Origin: Bryopsis sp. KO-2023
Taxonomy: Eukaryota; Chlorophyta; Ulvophyceae; Bryopsidales; Bryopsidaceae
Direction: 5' to 3'
Length of the DNA stretch: 64,000 nt
Assembly (NCBI GenBank): GCA_030272585.1
Contig: BSYQ01000006.1
Coordinates: 5,109,001-5,173,000, forward strand
Below, in pieces: positions 33,185-46,708 of this stretch. Below the pieces are notes generated by a model. The model was not told the origin of the DNA. It worked only from the letters and a program-made list of their open reading frames with translations, and searched no databases. The position numbers and the translations under genes were made by a program. Each line of letters starts with the position of its first letter. Positions within the stretch are counted from its first letter, which is position 1.

Positions 33185-36100
33185 TTACCATCGGATTCTT
33201 TCGTTGCACGCGCGAATTGAGACAACCCATAGTAGACCCCAAACTGGACTCGAACTCGCCTGTGACTTGAATGGAAGCACACCCCTGGCGCCGAGTCTTG
33301 AAGCTGGTGAGGGCCCAGGGAAGTCTAACCACGCCGTCAAGTCTTCTCTTTCAGTGGCTTTCTGCCGCCCCTGCCGATCCTGGAGCTGCTCGAACCTCAT
33401 TCCCAACTTCAATCTTCTCTTAGTATGTTTTTCTGCCGTGGTGGTGTCAAGGTCCAACCTTTCACCATCCGCGATCAGCTTCGATCCGCTCTTTCTTTCG
33501 ACGAGCCTTGACAACATGCGTGCAAACGCAGGAGCACCATGGTTCGTAGCGGGAGCCGGCGGATGCGCGCTGACGATGGCTGGCACATCGAGCACCCTAG
33601 ACAGGAAGGCCCATTTTTCCATATCAGAACTGCAGCATAGAAAGCGCCTAAGTGTCGTGGAATCATCGACGGGTCACCCACGTGGTTTCAACAAGCGTTC
33701 TCGAGGTCTTTGGTTGCATTCTCGACAGCATTTTCGCAAAATCAGGAGGTCCTGCCGGGCGAGGCCTCACAACCATCATATCGACGTTGTAAGTAAAAGG
33801 GTCGGAATCGATTTCCTCCTGTTTCATTTCGCATGCTTCGGGCAATATAATGGCTTGGTAAGGGTCAGGCCTTATAATGGCATCCTTTGGGTTCAACAAC
33901 AGTCTGTCCCCCTCTCGAATGCCAGTGTCGTTTTTCTCACATCCACGACCGGTTGCCAGCTGGAAGTCCACAGCAGGAGCCTCGCTTCCTAGAGCTTTGT
34001 ATTTATCGACCTGGACCAAATAGAAACAAAACTATGGTGTCGATATCGTTCCAGGATGTGCAGCTTTCGAATGCTGTCGACAGGTGCTTCTTTTGAAAAG
34101 AAAGTTGGCTTCCCACTGAAAAGCAACATGAAACAGTGGTGTTCGTGTTGTTACTAGATACAATCCAGTGCTCTAGAATTCTACCCACATCATAGGTCGT
34201 CGGACCCCGCCTGGCAGACACCAAGTCCACACCCTTGTCTTCAAGTTGGTGCCCCTTTCCGCTTGCTAGCGCACACCCTGTGATCCTGTTTCTAATCGGG
34301 TTGTCAATTTGGGGATCGGGCTGTGGGATATGGCATGTGCTCGTGGGCGTTGGCGCGGCTGCATTTAGTTGCAACAATGTATAAATATATCAGCAAAGAC
34401 GAACCCCCAAAGGACGGTGCTCTTTTATGTGTTGTCTGTCCGTCTTTCACTGTGAACGGAGCTCGTAACATTGTATTGAAAGAACGATATCATATCCCAT
34501 GATCGGTGCGTGGGGCATTGTAATATTAACTGGCGAATTGGAACGGGCAAATTATATCACATTGGAGCTCCACCTCAAGAACCAAGAGCCACTAGGAAAA
34601 AAGAAAAGCTGGAAAAATTCATGCTTGTACGACTCACCAGCAACCTCACGTCCAGTCTGGTTTCCTATTTGGACGAAGTTGGATATTCTCCGCATACTGT
34701 TGTTTTTGGCTGTAGGAACGTCCAGTTGCAATGCCACCCCCTCCTCGTTGATCTCGTGATTGTCCGTTTTGTGCCCTTCACCTTTGCCAAAATCTGCGGC
34801 TCGCCCCGACGCCTCGACAAATGTGTACACAGGATTTGCAAAAGAACAAGTGCTGGCTGGTTGCGCTCGATCTCTATCGGTGAACTGTTTCTCGAATGGA
34901 GTAATGCCTGCAACATCAGGTTTCAGCGCACAGTGTTAGTTTTGCTTCGACACTGTACAATCTGGTGGAAACTCCAACACCACAGGTGAGTATCACAAAT
35001 TTTTGTCTGTGGGGAGGATGCCTTTATACTTATAGACCTGGAAGACGCTTGTTCACAAGAGTCAATCGCACTTGATACGCGCCAGGGCCCCTTCTATCAC
35101 TTGCAGATCGCAGTCCCCTGACCACACATAGGAGTTGGAAATCAGCGCTGTAAATCGGCTGGCAAGACACGGCACAAACTGGGAAAACATGGAGCCTGTG
35201 TTTTCACCTTGTCGAGCGTTGTGGGATGGGGGCAAAAGTCCAGCCCGGAATTGAGGGTCTAACCAGTTCCATAGCGCGGCTGAGTTCTAAAATGCAGTGG
35301 TAGGGAGCTTGTTGGAGTGCGTTTCGAACCCCACCCTCCCAACGCTGCTCGGCAAGTCCTAAGACGACTTTGGAAACATTCTTCTGTAGATAATTCCACG
35401 CCTTTTGTACGAAGTAGTCTCCAACGCATGGCCGCCTCTCTTTTGCACTTCTGGTCATTGCGACCGAAATAATCAGTCGGCAGGAGTAGAGAGCGTAAAT
35501 TCGAAGCTATTGTTAAGGAAGTCTACAAGGCGGTGGATTCTGTCGACGATCTACAGAAACGTATTTCAAGGCGTAGTCGGAGAGGTTACCTTCTTCTAAA
35601 GGAAACGCTAGCTCTGAAGGAAACACTGCTGACCCTAGCCTCCACCAAGCAATATCGAGGATTTAGTTCAATCCGCGGTCGCACGGTTTCGTGCTGCTTA
35701 TCTTCTTTCTTTGGAAACGACCATGCAGGATGCGCTGCCCGGGTGACCTCGATCGAGTCAATGTTGGAAACCTGCACGAAAACGTTTATTTGGAGATTTT
35801 CATTTGAAGAACACTCAAGTTTTCTCTCTCCATGTTCAACAATGGGATTAGAATGCATGCGATAGTCCGCACTGGTTACAATGAACTAACTTGTGTGGTG
35901 TGGCAATTGAATTTGTCTGTTAACAAATTGCCATGCAAAGTGCGCTTTAAGGGGGGTGGAATATTTTGGCTAAAGGACACAGAGCCTGGCAAAGGAAACA
36001 ATTTCGGAGCACCTGTTGGACCTCTCGAATCTCTGAGTTTTTCTTCTCCTTGTTTGATCTTTGGACACGTGCGACAGGAGGGCACATTTTAGGCCCTTTG

Positions 36101-37736
36101 ACGCTTTTCTCCAGCAGTGCGAAGTTAACGAGCAAAGGCTCCCCTCTGCGCGAATCCTTTTTGGAATCACCTGAGCCACTACAAGCTTCACGAGGAGCCG
36201 GCAATGAACACAGCATCAGAAGCTTTGGACAGGAGCTCACGTTTCAAAGGCGGCGTCATTTTCACGCCTGGCGTGCGCCTCTTCAGCTTGTCTAAGACAG
36301 GTCCTACATCGCGGAGATCTTCATGTGGGTTTGTAGATTGTGCCCGGATTTTCCCGTTCGTTCTGCCAGACGAGGCTGTCGAAAACTTCACACCAGAAAT
36401 GCGCTTCGTCCTTGAAACATTCGAGTCATCTGGCTTGTAAGTCCCAGGCCCGATAGCACGAGCGCGTGCTCCTGCATCCACTGGTGTATTTACTTCTCTT
36501 TTGGACCTGGATAGACCTTCCTGGTGGAAACGGTGAACTCTACAGTTGTTATTTTTTACCTCTGGTAGGCTTCTTTGGAGATGGAGCTCCACGGATCGAC
36601 CACGATGCGGGCCGTTTCTCTATCAGCTTGTAGTCAGGGTTGAGCTCTGTTCCGTGGTGCTCCAGCGCTTTTATCGGTTCACCTCTTGCTGTCGTCCCCC
36701 CAATCGCAGGCACGGCAACTCGAGGCTTGATCAGTTTCTCCTGATCATCAGGGTGGGGTAGCGCCGCCCCCGTGGTGCTTAGCGGCACTTCTGATTTCGC
36801 CACAGCTTTAGGAAAGCAGGCTGCTGTTTGTCTTGGGAGAGTTAGTTCGTAGTTGGGACTGATTTCCGTGCAATCATTCTGAGTGTCCTGTTCCGCCTTG
36901 GTCCATCTCTTTGCTCGCGTGAACTCAATTGCTGGCGCTTTCCTGTGGACTGTTCCATAGTTTGGCAACACGGAGGTTGGAGAGCATGCGCCACTGGGGA
37001 GGTCGTCAAAGCTCGCCACGCTACTCGCGTCTTGCTTGTATGGAGAAGGGGTGCCGAATGCAAACGTAGGCACATGTTTTCGATTGCTTGTCGCTTCCCC
37101 CAGCTGGAAATCCCTGAGACCGCAGTCAGGAAAACAAGAGTAATTTCCACCAACAACAGTTAAAAAGTTGGAAAGCTCGAACTGGTACCACTCCACACCT
37201 TTCGTCGATTGGCGCTGGTGCTTCGCGGATAGCAGTCGAAAAGGCCGTCTGAGGAGTTCTGCGACGGATATTATTCACTGTTGGATCCAAACTCAGGACT
37301 GTAGTATTGCCAACTGCAAAAGATGGTTCTCGAGCGCATCCGCTCCCGAATCCGTGCTTGTTCGCGCTGTTTTGCTGTTGGTGGTGGAAGTGTGTTGTGG
37401 AGGGGATTTGAGGCTCAGTGAAACGTGGCAAATGCTGAAGGAATTCGGGGTCATCAAAACGAATCTGGATGCTGCCCACTCCAACTGAGGGCGCCATCCT
37501 GCATGGCACATATCACTCAGCACAAATCATGCACCGCAGGAACGAGTACAGTGTTTGGAATGGCAACCTCCCTACCGGATCTCTTGGCACACCGATCTCT
37601 GGAGGATATCGAGGTCTGCTTCCGCGTTATCGACGTCGACTTCAGGGAAAGAACCGCACGCATCGTTTCTGAATTGCTTGCGAAGGGCGGCCACGAAGTC
37701 TGGAGCGACGCACGGATCCAACCAACTGCCCTCCAT
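33185..37736 (-). CDS. SHIPPO/STPG-repeat protein, probable axonemal component
   Basis: A multi-exon minus-strand gene rich in the repeat typical of ODF3/STPG (SHIPPO) proteins: a P-x-Y turn, then K/R-x-PA-aromatic. Examples are GPGTYKPDD, LNPDYKLIEKRPASWSIRG, RKAPAIEFTRAKRW, DPFTYNVDM, GPTTYDVG and GPPDFAKMLSR. First exons join in phase: ATG 37736-37576, 37498-37199, 37113-36560, then from 36480. Near the 3' end, 34010-33682 joins 33629 onward in phase, with a stop at 33185. Exons between about 36190 and 34010 are visible as open frames with similar repeats (HPAWSFPKKE, LNPRYCL, GRAADFGKG), but their splice sites are not settled. Such proteins line the lumen or surface of axonemal microtubules. 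It implies a flagellate stage. Introns here are short and GC content is higher than in neighbours. Confidence 0.58.
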
Positions 37737-38422
37737 CGTGAATGACCGTACCCAAGGGGCCTCACGGGCGGAATACACAAGACGTCGCGTCTAGTGTATT
37801 TCCAATGTCCTACCAACCGCGAGTGGTTCGGTTCGACCTCCAGGATTTGGCCCCAATATGTATCGGTCTCTCTTTTTGTAAGTACAAAAGAAAGAGAGAT
37901 CATTGAGGTCAACAGAATGCCGTACAGGAACAAATGGAAAACTGTGGGGGTTGGTGTCTGTGAAGGTTCGGTACGGACCTGAGTTGCTTCGTTCAGTTTC
38001 AAACTTTCGTTGAAGTTAGAATGATCTTACAAGAGAACACACAATCCAATCCAATCCGAAGCTGTGTCTTGCAAGGAATCAATTTACTATCTTTTCAGCT
38101 TTTCCCGCTCCCTCCACATACTCCGCACTAATAATTATGCTTTCGCGCTTTTAGTTATAGCACCAGGAATTTATAGCACCCTTACTTCTGGAGGTGAAGA
38201 AATGTAGGTCATCCAATTAAAACACATGTACAAAACGTGAAAGAGGGCAGGCGAGATCAGCGACAGAGTCCATCCTTGCTGCATGAAATCTACTATATCA
38301 TTACATCCAAATACACCACCCACATTCCTCCATCACCGACAACACCCTGCGTCTCTACAAAAGAATCGTCGATGACCAAAACTGAAACCAAGCCTTTCCC
38401 CCACATGTGATGCCCGACCATG
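37737..38422. other. Spacer between the SHIPPO-type gene and UPF2
   Basis: The promoter of the SHIPPO-type gene and the 3' UTR of UPF2 (both minus strand) must lie here. A CTCTCTTT...AAAGAGAG inverted repeat is present near 37868-37899. Otherwise I see nothing specific. Confidence 0.5.
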
Positions 38423-41400
38423 TCACCTCCGTCGTCTTTGGCTGGAATATCTCCGGCCCCCATACATGAAGGGTCCACCTCGATCTATACGAGGCTCAGA
38501 CTGCCTTCGGATGTGAATCCCAGCGTTCAGCAGCTCCTCCTGTTCGTCTTTGAGATTGGCTGCCAAAACCAGCTCTTTGATTTTGGAGCGCTCTTGGGCT
38601 TCCAGATCTTGTTGAGCAAGTTGTTGAACTGCGAGAGAGACTGTGAGGGGAACCTGATTTGGGAGGCAGACATGCAAACAATTCATTTTTGAAAAGAGGC
38701 TTTACGGGTTACTGAACATATCAGCGCACTGAGATGGACGGCACCCCCTCTCGTCAAAAATATCTGGTGTGTTTTACTGGTCGGAAACCAGAAAAAAGAG
38801 TTAAAAATAATTGATCATGATGGAGATGAAGTGCTTACACTGAGCTCCTTTGTCTTGTCATCTTTTCCACCCCTCCTCAGCAGCATTTTGAAAGGCACCA
38901 CCCCGCCCTCTGCAGCCCCCTGTGGGGCTGGAGCCGGGGACTGCACTTGTCGCATGGGCATCATTGCAGGATTCAAGCGTTGATGATGGTGCAAAAGTGC
39001 CTGCATAATAATTGAATGAATAAATACAAGCTCAAAAATTGAAGAAAAGGCAAGAGGAAAAATATGATGTGCAGTTTTTTGTCTTCAATAAAACTTGAAA
39101 AGAACAAAAAAAAGAGAGAGGAACCAAAACCTCTCCAAAATCTAAAAACTCTTCCATGTAGAACGCAATTGCTTGCTAAGTATGTAATGAAATTATGCAA
39201 CATCATGTGGTTATGCATTGCATGCATCTAAGAGCAAATTACGGACCTTCAATTCCCTCTCAAATTCTTCGTCAGTTTCTTGCGTTTGCTTTCGAACCAG
39301 ACCCACTGCATCATTTTCATCGTCCAGATCCACTTCATCCACATCCATTTGCCCATCCTGCAACCCAACACATACAGGCACAAAACAAAAAAAAGCACCA
39401 TCTCTCAGAACATATTTCCCACAACAAATCACACAAAATGCAACAACATTGGACTTCCAATCGATATTCTCTGGCTGGGTTTCCAAACGAGGTGCAGAAT
39501 GCTGGACAAGTACGGCATTAGATTGATCGATTGCAATTATTGGTGACTCACCTCAGCACCGGATCGCTGCTCCGCAACATCATCACTGTCCCCACCGTTT
39601 GAATCTGATTCACTGCTGCTCTCGTCATCGCCTACAGGAACCGAAAAAAAAAACCCGTCGAAAACCCCGTGAAAAATATCCCGTAGAAAAAAAAGAAAAC
39701 TTTAGCCATTTTTTTATTCTGACATGTTCTGCAGCAACCCATGATTTCCTTTGAAAACAGATGTCCTGGGTATGTGAAGCAGCTTTTGGAGGTTGATGAA
39801 TCGACAAAAAATTCCCTTACCTTGATTTTGTGCCTCTTGGGCTTCGATGACTTCCACTGCAGCCTGGCTCTCTTCAAACGTAGCGAATCTGTTGATAATC
39901 CACATCGGCATATCCTCACCAAAAACAGAAATAACTAACACCATTTCCTGGGCTAAAAACTTAATTTAAAATTATTTCATTTCATTAGACTCTTCCCCAA
40001 ATGTCGAATCACCCTTTAGCTTCACACATCTCCTTTGCAAGCACCGTCTGTTCTCGAGGTTCATAATTCTCTTTTTCTTTTTTTTTTTAGGCCGGGGGAG
40101 GGGCTTTCTTGATTAGAAAAACACGCCCTCGTGTTTTTAGTTGATGCATACCGTTTCAGTTCCGGACGGAGCCTTTCGAAGAGGTCTGCGATGTCGAACT
40201 CCATGTCCATTGTGAGGGGCGGCTTGCTCAGCATGTAACGCTGGAAAAACACGAGGAAACGATCGAGCTTCCTCTTGGCAGTTCCTTTAGCGAAATATCG
40301 GCCACACGTATCCAAAATTGTGCAAATCTACGCAGAGCGTTACCGGACAAAAAATCAGCTTGGCTTGGCTTGGAATTGTCGCACAGGATGGGTTTCTTGT
40401 AAGAAAATAAAATACAGGTTCTCAAACGTGGAGGAAAAACTGCTGGATTCACAAACGAAAGAATTTTGTAATTCGGAATCTAGGTGTTTTTTTCTTTTTC
40501 CTTCCTCAACGGGGGAAGAGGTTATCGCTAGGAGGGATCTTGACATTACTTCCATACAGGGTTCCCCAATTTTATGTACGTATTTTTTAATTACTTTAAT
40601 TAAAAGATACATTTATTTTCATTTTCCAAGTCATATGAATAGAAACACAGTACCATTCTAATCCTGAACGTGTCGGTCGGACCGTCCAGTCGCATCGCCT
40701 CCTCAGGATTTTCCTTCCCAAAATTCATCGTCCAATACATCGACTCGAAAACCGTTCTCGAATCCAGCAGCCGATAATTGTAGAGTTCCCCCAGCAGTCT
40801 GACATGGGCCACCCTCCTTTGATAGAACCCAGCCCCCGGCTGCTCCAAACCTTGCTGGACCTCTTCGAAAACCTCATCCACAATTGCCACAGCCAGGGTT
40901 TCGTGATACTTGGAAAGCCCTGCACAGAGCGAGGCGACCAACGACACGTGGGAGTACCTTTTCCCCGTTGCTTTCACGAGAAAATGAACCACCGTTCGCT
41001 CGTATTCAGCCCAAGGCAATCGTCGCAGTTTTTTCAAAACCTGCACAAGCAGAATGTCAGATCGATTTCGCAAAATAAACAAGGAACGAATAAACTAAAA
41101 AAGCCAGCCAGAATCCCGCATGAAATATTGGGAGCCTTTATTCTGTGTCGATACTCCGGCGTTCTAATTTGCTATTCCACAGGAACAAATAACACACATA
41201 TATGATATATATATATATATAGTAAAATAAAATAAAAGAGCGTTTACTGGAAGAATGAGGTTGGAGATCCTCACATGTCGAATGGTATCTTCGGCAAGAA
41301 TGTTGTATATCAAATGCCGGATGTATTCTTGGATGGGTGGCCTCCGTTTACGGCGGACCCCGCTTTTCGGGGGCTTGCATTGAAAATAAGCACTGTCGAT

Positions 41401-44400
41401 CAAGGCACGATGACGGGAGTCCAAATTCTTGGCGTTTTTCAAACGAGTCATTTGCTGCAGGGCAGATGAGAAAAGAAAAACACAAAACATCCAGACATTT
41501 AGAAAAAAGAATAATCAAACAGACAAATGCTCAATACCTCGCTGCCCAGATCACTACACAACAAACAGGGCCGAGGGAAAAAATATTTTTTCTATCAATC
41601 GACGCTTGAAAAAGGCTTGAAGCACAATCAAAAAAGTACAAAGCCCAACAAGTCATACAATCAACATCCGTTCCATTCCAATTTTTTTCTTTTTTTCGGA
41701 GACTCCCAGGTTCGAATCACCCCCTTCCCCCCCCCGTCCTCTCACCTCCAACATGTTTTCCATTCGAATTTGAGTTTCGGGGAGCCTGATCAAAAAGCCA
41801 CCTGCCGTCTCTATCAATGCGCAGGCGGCATCGATATTGTGGTGGGTGAATTCGTCCAGCAGCTGCTTCAGATAAGTGAACACCGTCCCGAAATGGATCA
41901 AGCGAAACTTACACAGCTCCCCCATGTACCTCATGTTTCGAATCCTGGGCTCCAACGTCACAGACGAGGCATCTTTCCTCGACATGAGCGAGGAAAACTC
42001 TTCCTCCAAGTGAGTCACTATGCCTGGATTTTCCAACACGGAGAAAAACTAGTGTGGAAAAAGCCACTCTTTTGATTTGATCAAACAGATCCCATAAATT
42101 CACCCAGAGCTTTGTTCTGTCAGAGGGGCATGATTCTTGCGCAATTGTGTAATATACTATTATGAATAAATAAATGAAAGTTTATTTTATATTAGGCAAA
42201 CTTGCTGAACGTATGCCGTCCACAACGAGGTGATTTAGCCCAAGCTCTTGAGAAGAAATCCATCCAGCTCAATATAGACAGTTCAAGCAAACCCTCCACT
42301 GTTTCATACATATTCTATATCTCTGAAAAAATTTAGAGAATTATAAATTTATGAAAATCTGTTTCTAAATAAAATTCTCAAATTCTCTTGGAAGAGAGCC
42401 GTACCGTTTGCTACTTCAGGGAACACTCGACTGAGGATGGCGGCGATTCTGGAATAGAAGGGCAGCAGCTGCAGGGAAGCTTTCGGGACGTCGCACAGAG
42501 CCCTCATGAGTCTCTTTCTGGAAGGTTTGGAATTCATGTAACAAAAATTGACTGCGATTTCGTCGGCACCGTCCCTCGTTACGCAGGTGGGCAACCTCGA
42601 AAGCAAAGCATCCAGCTCTTGGGCGGACACCCTGCTACGGCCTTCTTTTCCAGATTTATCACCTGAGTTCGAAAAGAAAACCATAATCAAACACTGAAAT
42701 TGACACGAGGCACCATCAAAAAAGCCACTTGAAAAATAATCAAGTAATTATTAACTTTGGAGAATTTGGTATTATAAGTTCAAAAAGCAATCAGCTCCCG
42801 TTCCACGTTCCACGTTCCACGTTCCACGTTTCTTTTTCTTTTCTGGGCTCTATTTTCTTGTCAAGGCGATGGGGGGTGGTTTTCCACGGTCATCAAAATT
42901 ATTGGAATCGAATATGAATGAGAGCAAATTCGGCTTTTGTTTTTGCTACAGCGATGAGGGTTCCATAGGGCTTTCAGCTCAAGCAATATTATTTCACCGT
43001 CATCTGGGACACCTCCGGAATCATCCTTATCTTCCTCCTTCTCTTTCTCGGCTTCAGGTTTTTCGTTGGTTTCGATTTTTTCAGGCTTTTCCTCATTCTC
43101 TTCAGGAGGGGCTTCCGGATTCTCGGCAGCTTCCTCCGATCTTTCGCCCTCTTCCTCCTTGTCCTCCTTTTTATCTTTCTCGTCGGTTTTGTCAGTCAGT
43201 CCCAGCAGCACGGCTGGAACGACGGCCCGGAGGTCAGGCAAGGTTTGGTAGAAAGCTTGAGTTTCGGCATCTTCGAACAGAGGAGCAGGCCCGGTGTTTT
43301 CTTCCAAGGTGGAATCCTAAAAAAAATAATCCAAGATTCAGAATGGCAGGAGTCTTTTCAACCGACCGACACTGTTTCAAAACTGAACACATGCTTTTTC
43401 CTTTTTCTTTTTTTTAAATCAGATGGAAAAAGCATTTTCTTAGCTTTTGCACCTGAACAGCATCGACCCTTGTCATCATCCCTTCAGGGAGCTCCGGCAC
43501 GTCTTTGTCCAAGGATTCAGCATAACTGGCCACACCCCTCTGAAGAGCTTCAAAGGCCTAAAATTCAACCAAAAAAAGTCCCGATTACATACAATCTTAC
43601 TTTTATTCTAGTTTCATTAATTTTTCATTCCTATATTTATTCATGTTGAGGGCGGGTAAAGGTAGGAGGTAAATTGCTTTTTCCAAGGAAAAAAATGAAG
43701 TGAAAAATCGGTCAGTGAAGGGGAATGCGCATGGACTGGAGGAAGGATAAAAGATTCGCGTGGACCGCCACTCTTTCTTTCATTTTCTTACACAAGTTTT
43801 TCTTTTTCTTTTTTCTCTCTCTGTTCTCCCCAATTTAATTGCTAGGCAAGATGAACCACGCACCGTTCTCTTCTTTTCGTAGGCCGTGGCCAAATCCTCG
43901 GGAAGTTCTCCTTTCGTGTTCAGCACATTCATGTTGTCTTGCTCCAATTGCTGCAGCTTTTCATGTTCGGTCAGCAAAACCTCGCAGGAGCCCTCGTAAA
44001 CCCTCTCCAGCTTTCCCCAGAACTCTTTTTGATGATCTTCCACAAGGACAAACCTGTACTGAACGGAAAAAGGGCAAATCAATCCTCACAAACCCACCTG
44101 AAAGAATGCAAACAGCGAAAAGAATAGTGGAAATAATTCAAATTGTGTCAATTCATCAATTGATTCTGAAAGACTGGTTACCTCTTGGTGCACTCAGCAT
44201 TGTATCCCTTGATGGCTTCTGTAGCTCTTTCTAATTCAGCTTTCGCATCATCAGACAACTCCTCCTGAACAGTACATTCTGGCTCAATCTTAAAGAAGAA
44301 ACAAATGAGGTGGCTCTTTCCACCAGTGAATTCCTATATCGGCCAAAGAAAGCCAATACCATTTCTCTACTGTGCGAAATACAGATAAAAAAAAAAAGGT

Positions 44401-46708
44401 TTGGCATTTTCTCGTGCCAAGACAGTCAAATATGGCAGCATTGGATCACTAGATGTGATTAATGGTCTGCACATTCCCCCCCCCCAAAAAAATATATATA
44501 TATATAAATATATATCACGGAAATGCACAATGGATCAGCTGGACGACGCCTCATCCATAAAAAACGCTGTGGATGGGTTTCTCCACTTCCAAAAAATCAA
44601 CATAAAATGCACCAGCTCCAGAGATAAAATTTGATTTGCCTCCGCCCAGCTCCGTTTTTTTTTTTTGGCCATCTCATGAAAGCCACAGCTCACCTCGTCA
44701 GATATCAAGGGAAGGCTGATGGCAGGTTTGGGGGACAATCCCAGAATGTGCTCCCGACCAACTTTCGCAAAAGAAGTCAAAAGCATCAAGTGCATCATAG
44801 CCGCTTCAGGATTCGTTCGATAGTCTACTGAAACCTGACACAAATTTGAAAAAAAAAAAAAAAAAGCAAACACTTCACGTGAATATACTGTCGGAATTGC
44901 CAGTGGGTGTTGTTCATAGGGGCTCCAACCAACATCCAAACCCTTTTATGTAGCTTCAGTGCTTTTTTTTTTGATCGAAAAAGTTGCATTGAAGTGGAGT
45001 GGAGCAGAGTCTTACCAAGTCTTTGATGACCTTCGCCAAAACTGATATCTCGTCAAAAACCCCAGCAAGGTAAAGCTCCACCATCAACCGAATGCATGAC
45101 CGTTTGCGAACTGCAGTGCTTTTATCGTCGTCTGACGAACAATCAGCGGAAAGCAAAGGAGTTTATTGGTCGACTGAAGGTTTTCTTTTTCAAATATCTT
45201 TTAAATACAACTAAGGTCGCTGGGTCAGACATGGTCGCTCTTCACTGACAGTCAGAAGTAGCTGTTTTCTATTGTCATCATCATTCCCCATTTCATTTAA
45301 TTTGAACTGATGGCAGACTGTACTCCCCCCCCAAAAAAATGAAAAATGAAAAATGAAAACACAATAAAGACAAAATAGGAAAAGGCTTGCCTAGAGGAGT
45401 TACAAATCACGAATCGTCCGAAAAAAAAAGAATTGACAAGAAGCGATATCAAAACGATATCTTCCAAGGAGAATTCTTGGGTTTTGAATTTCCTTTTTTT
45501 TTGTGAAACACATAATTTCTTACCTGGGCCGCCTTTGGGCCCCAGTTGATATGCTTTCGATAATGCATCCACGATACCGGGGCTGAACTCAGCATATCTC
45601 CGATGCAAAGTTGAACAAACCTATCAAAAACAGGAAAAAAACCCCGGATAAATCGCATCGGTAAAAGTCGGGCCCAAATGACAAATGGTGAACAAGGGTT
45701 GGATATGTCAAAAAACACGATGGCAAGTATTACCTCCACAGCTGCTGAAATGTCTCGACCCTTGATGGGAGTTTCGGCGATGGCCAAAACCGCCTCACTG
45801 ACATACTGCAACAACAGGTCCATAAAACACTCAGTTATTGCGCACACTTCATAGCATCTTAAAAAAAATAAAAATAGAAAAACTGTATCTATACATCAAG
45901 GTGATTCGACGACATAAAACAAATTGTTACCCTGGATTGGTTGACTTTGAGGATATCTTGGCACAATGATTTACAGGTCTCCTCCGTAATTGCCTTCAAT
46001 TTTTTTATCAATGCTGTGTTCCTTTTCACACTGGACTCAAACTTTTTCAGTTCGTCTTCGCCTGCACAGCAAACCCTGCATGTGAGAAAACATCCCCACA
46101 AAGAAGAAAAAAAGTCGCTCGAAAAAGAAACTATATGAAGGTATGCGTATTGAGAGAGAAAATTCACCATGTATGACCAAGACAAAAAAAATCCTTTTCG
46201 AAAAAATCCGACAGTGGTTTCAAAAACATCAAGGGCAGTGGGTTGAGAAGCGTTGGCTGTTTTCGCAAAATCAAATGTGTGGTTCTGATATTCATGGATT
46301 CCCTCTTTCACCAGGGCAGCAAAAAACGAAGAAAAAGAAAAAAAAAGAAAGAGAGAACGCTCACTCAGTTGTTGCGCTGAAACATTCTGTTCTCGTCTTT
46401 TCCGTTCCTCCTGCAATCGTTGGGTCGCTTTTTCTGCCCGGTCACGAACATCCTGAAAAAAAAAGTCCAAAAAAATAAAGGATGGGGGTTCAGTAAAACG
46501 GGTAAGTTTTTTGATTTTTTTCTTTTTTCTTGCTTGCTCAGCGATGCGACTGGAGCTGGAATACAATTTAATCCAAATGAGATGGAATGAAGAAAATCGA
46601 CTGAGGCGTTCAAAATAATAGTAAACAAAATGGAGGTTTTGATACCCGGAGTTTTTCCAGGTCTGTTGTGCCTTGCTCCTCTTCGCCGGGATCTTTTCCA
46701 ATTGCCAT
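38423..46708 (-). CDS. UPF2: UPF2, regulator of nonsense transcripts 2
   Basis: Scaffold of nonsense-mediated mRNA decay, bridging UPF1 and the exon-junction protein UPF3. Twenty-one exons, all phase-consistent, give 1128 aa: 46708-46646, 46452-46365, 46061-45931, 45805-45734, 45620-45524, 45131-45016, 44834-44694, 44288-44182, 44053-43864, 43557-43453, 43316-42998, 42662-42405, 42023-41746, 41454-41248, 41040-40654, 40327-40152, 39888-39821, 39631-39552, 39357-39247, 39000-38839, 38653-38423. Three MIF4G domains lie at about 20-370, 477-724 and 725-934. Diagnostic text: SSVKRNTALIKKLKAI, YVSEAVLAIAE, LPDLRAVVPAVLLG, RPPIQEYIRHLIYN, LDTCGRYFAKGTAKRKLDRF. An acidic Glu/Lys linker (about 400-470) and a second acidic stretch precede the UPF1-binding tail (FKMLLRRGGKDDKTKEL). 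Length and layout match plant and animal UPF2. Confidence 0.96.
42194..42237 (+). repeat. Dispersed repeat B, copy 1 (in a UPF2 intron)
   Basis: About 43 bases (AACTTGCTGAACG...GCCGTCCACAACGAGGTGA) recur at 53598-53640 in an intron of the CAO gene, with about seven differences. Both copies follow an A/T-rich stretch with TTTA repeats. A short dispersed family, perhaps the end of a SINE or another non-autonomous element. Confidence 0.6.
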
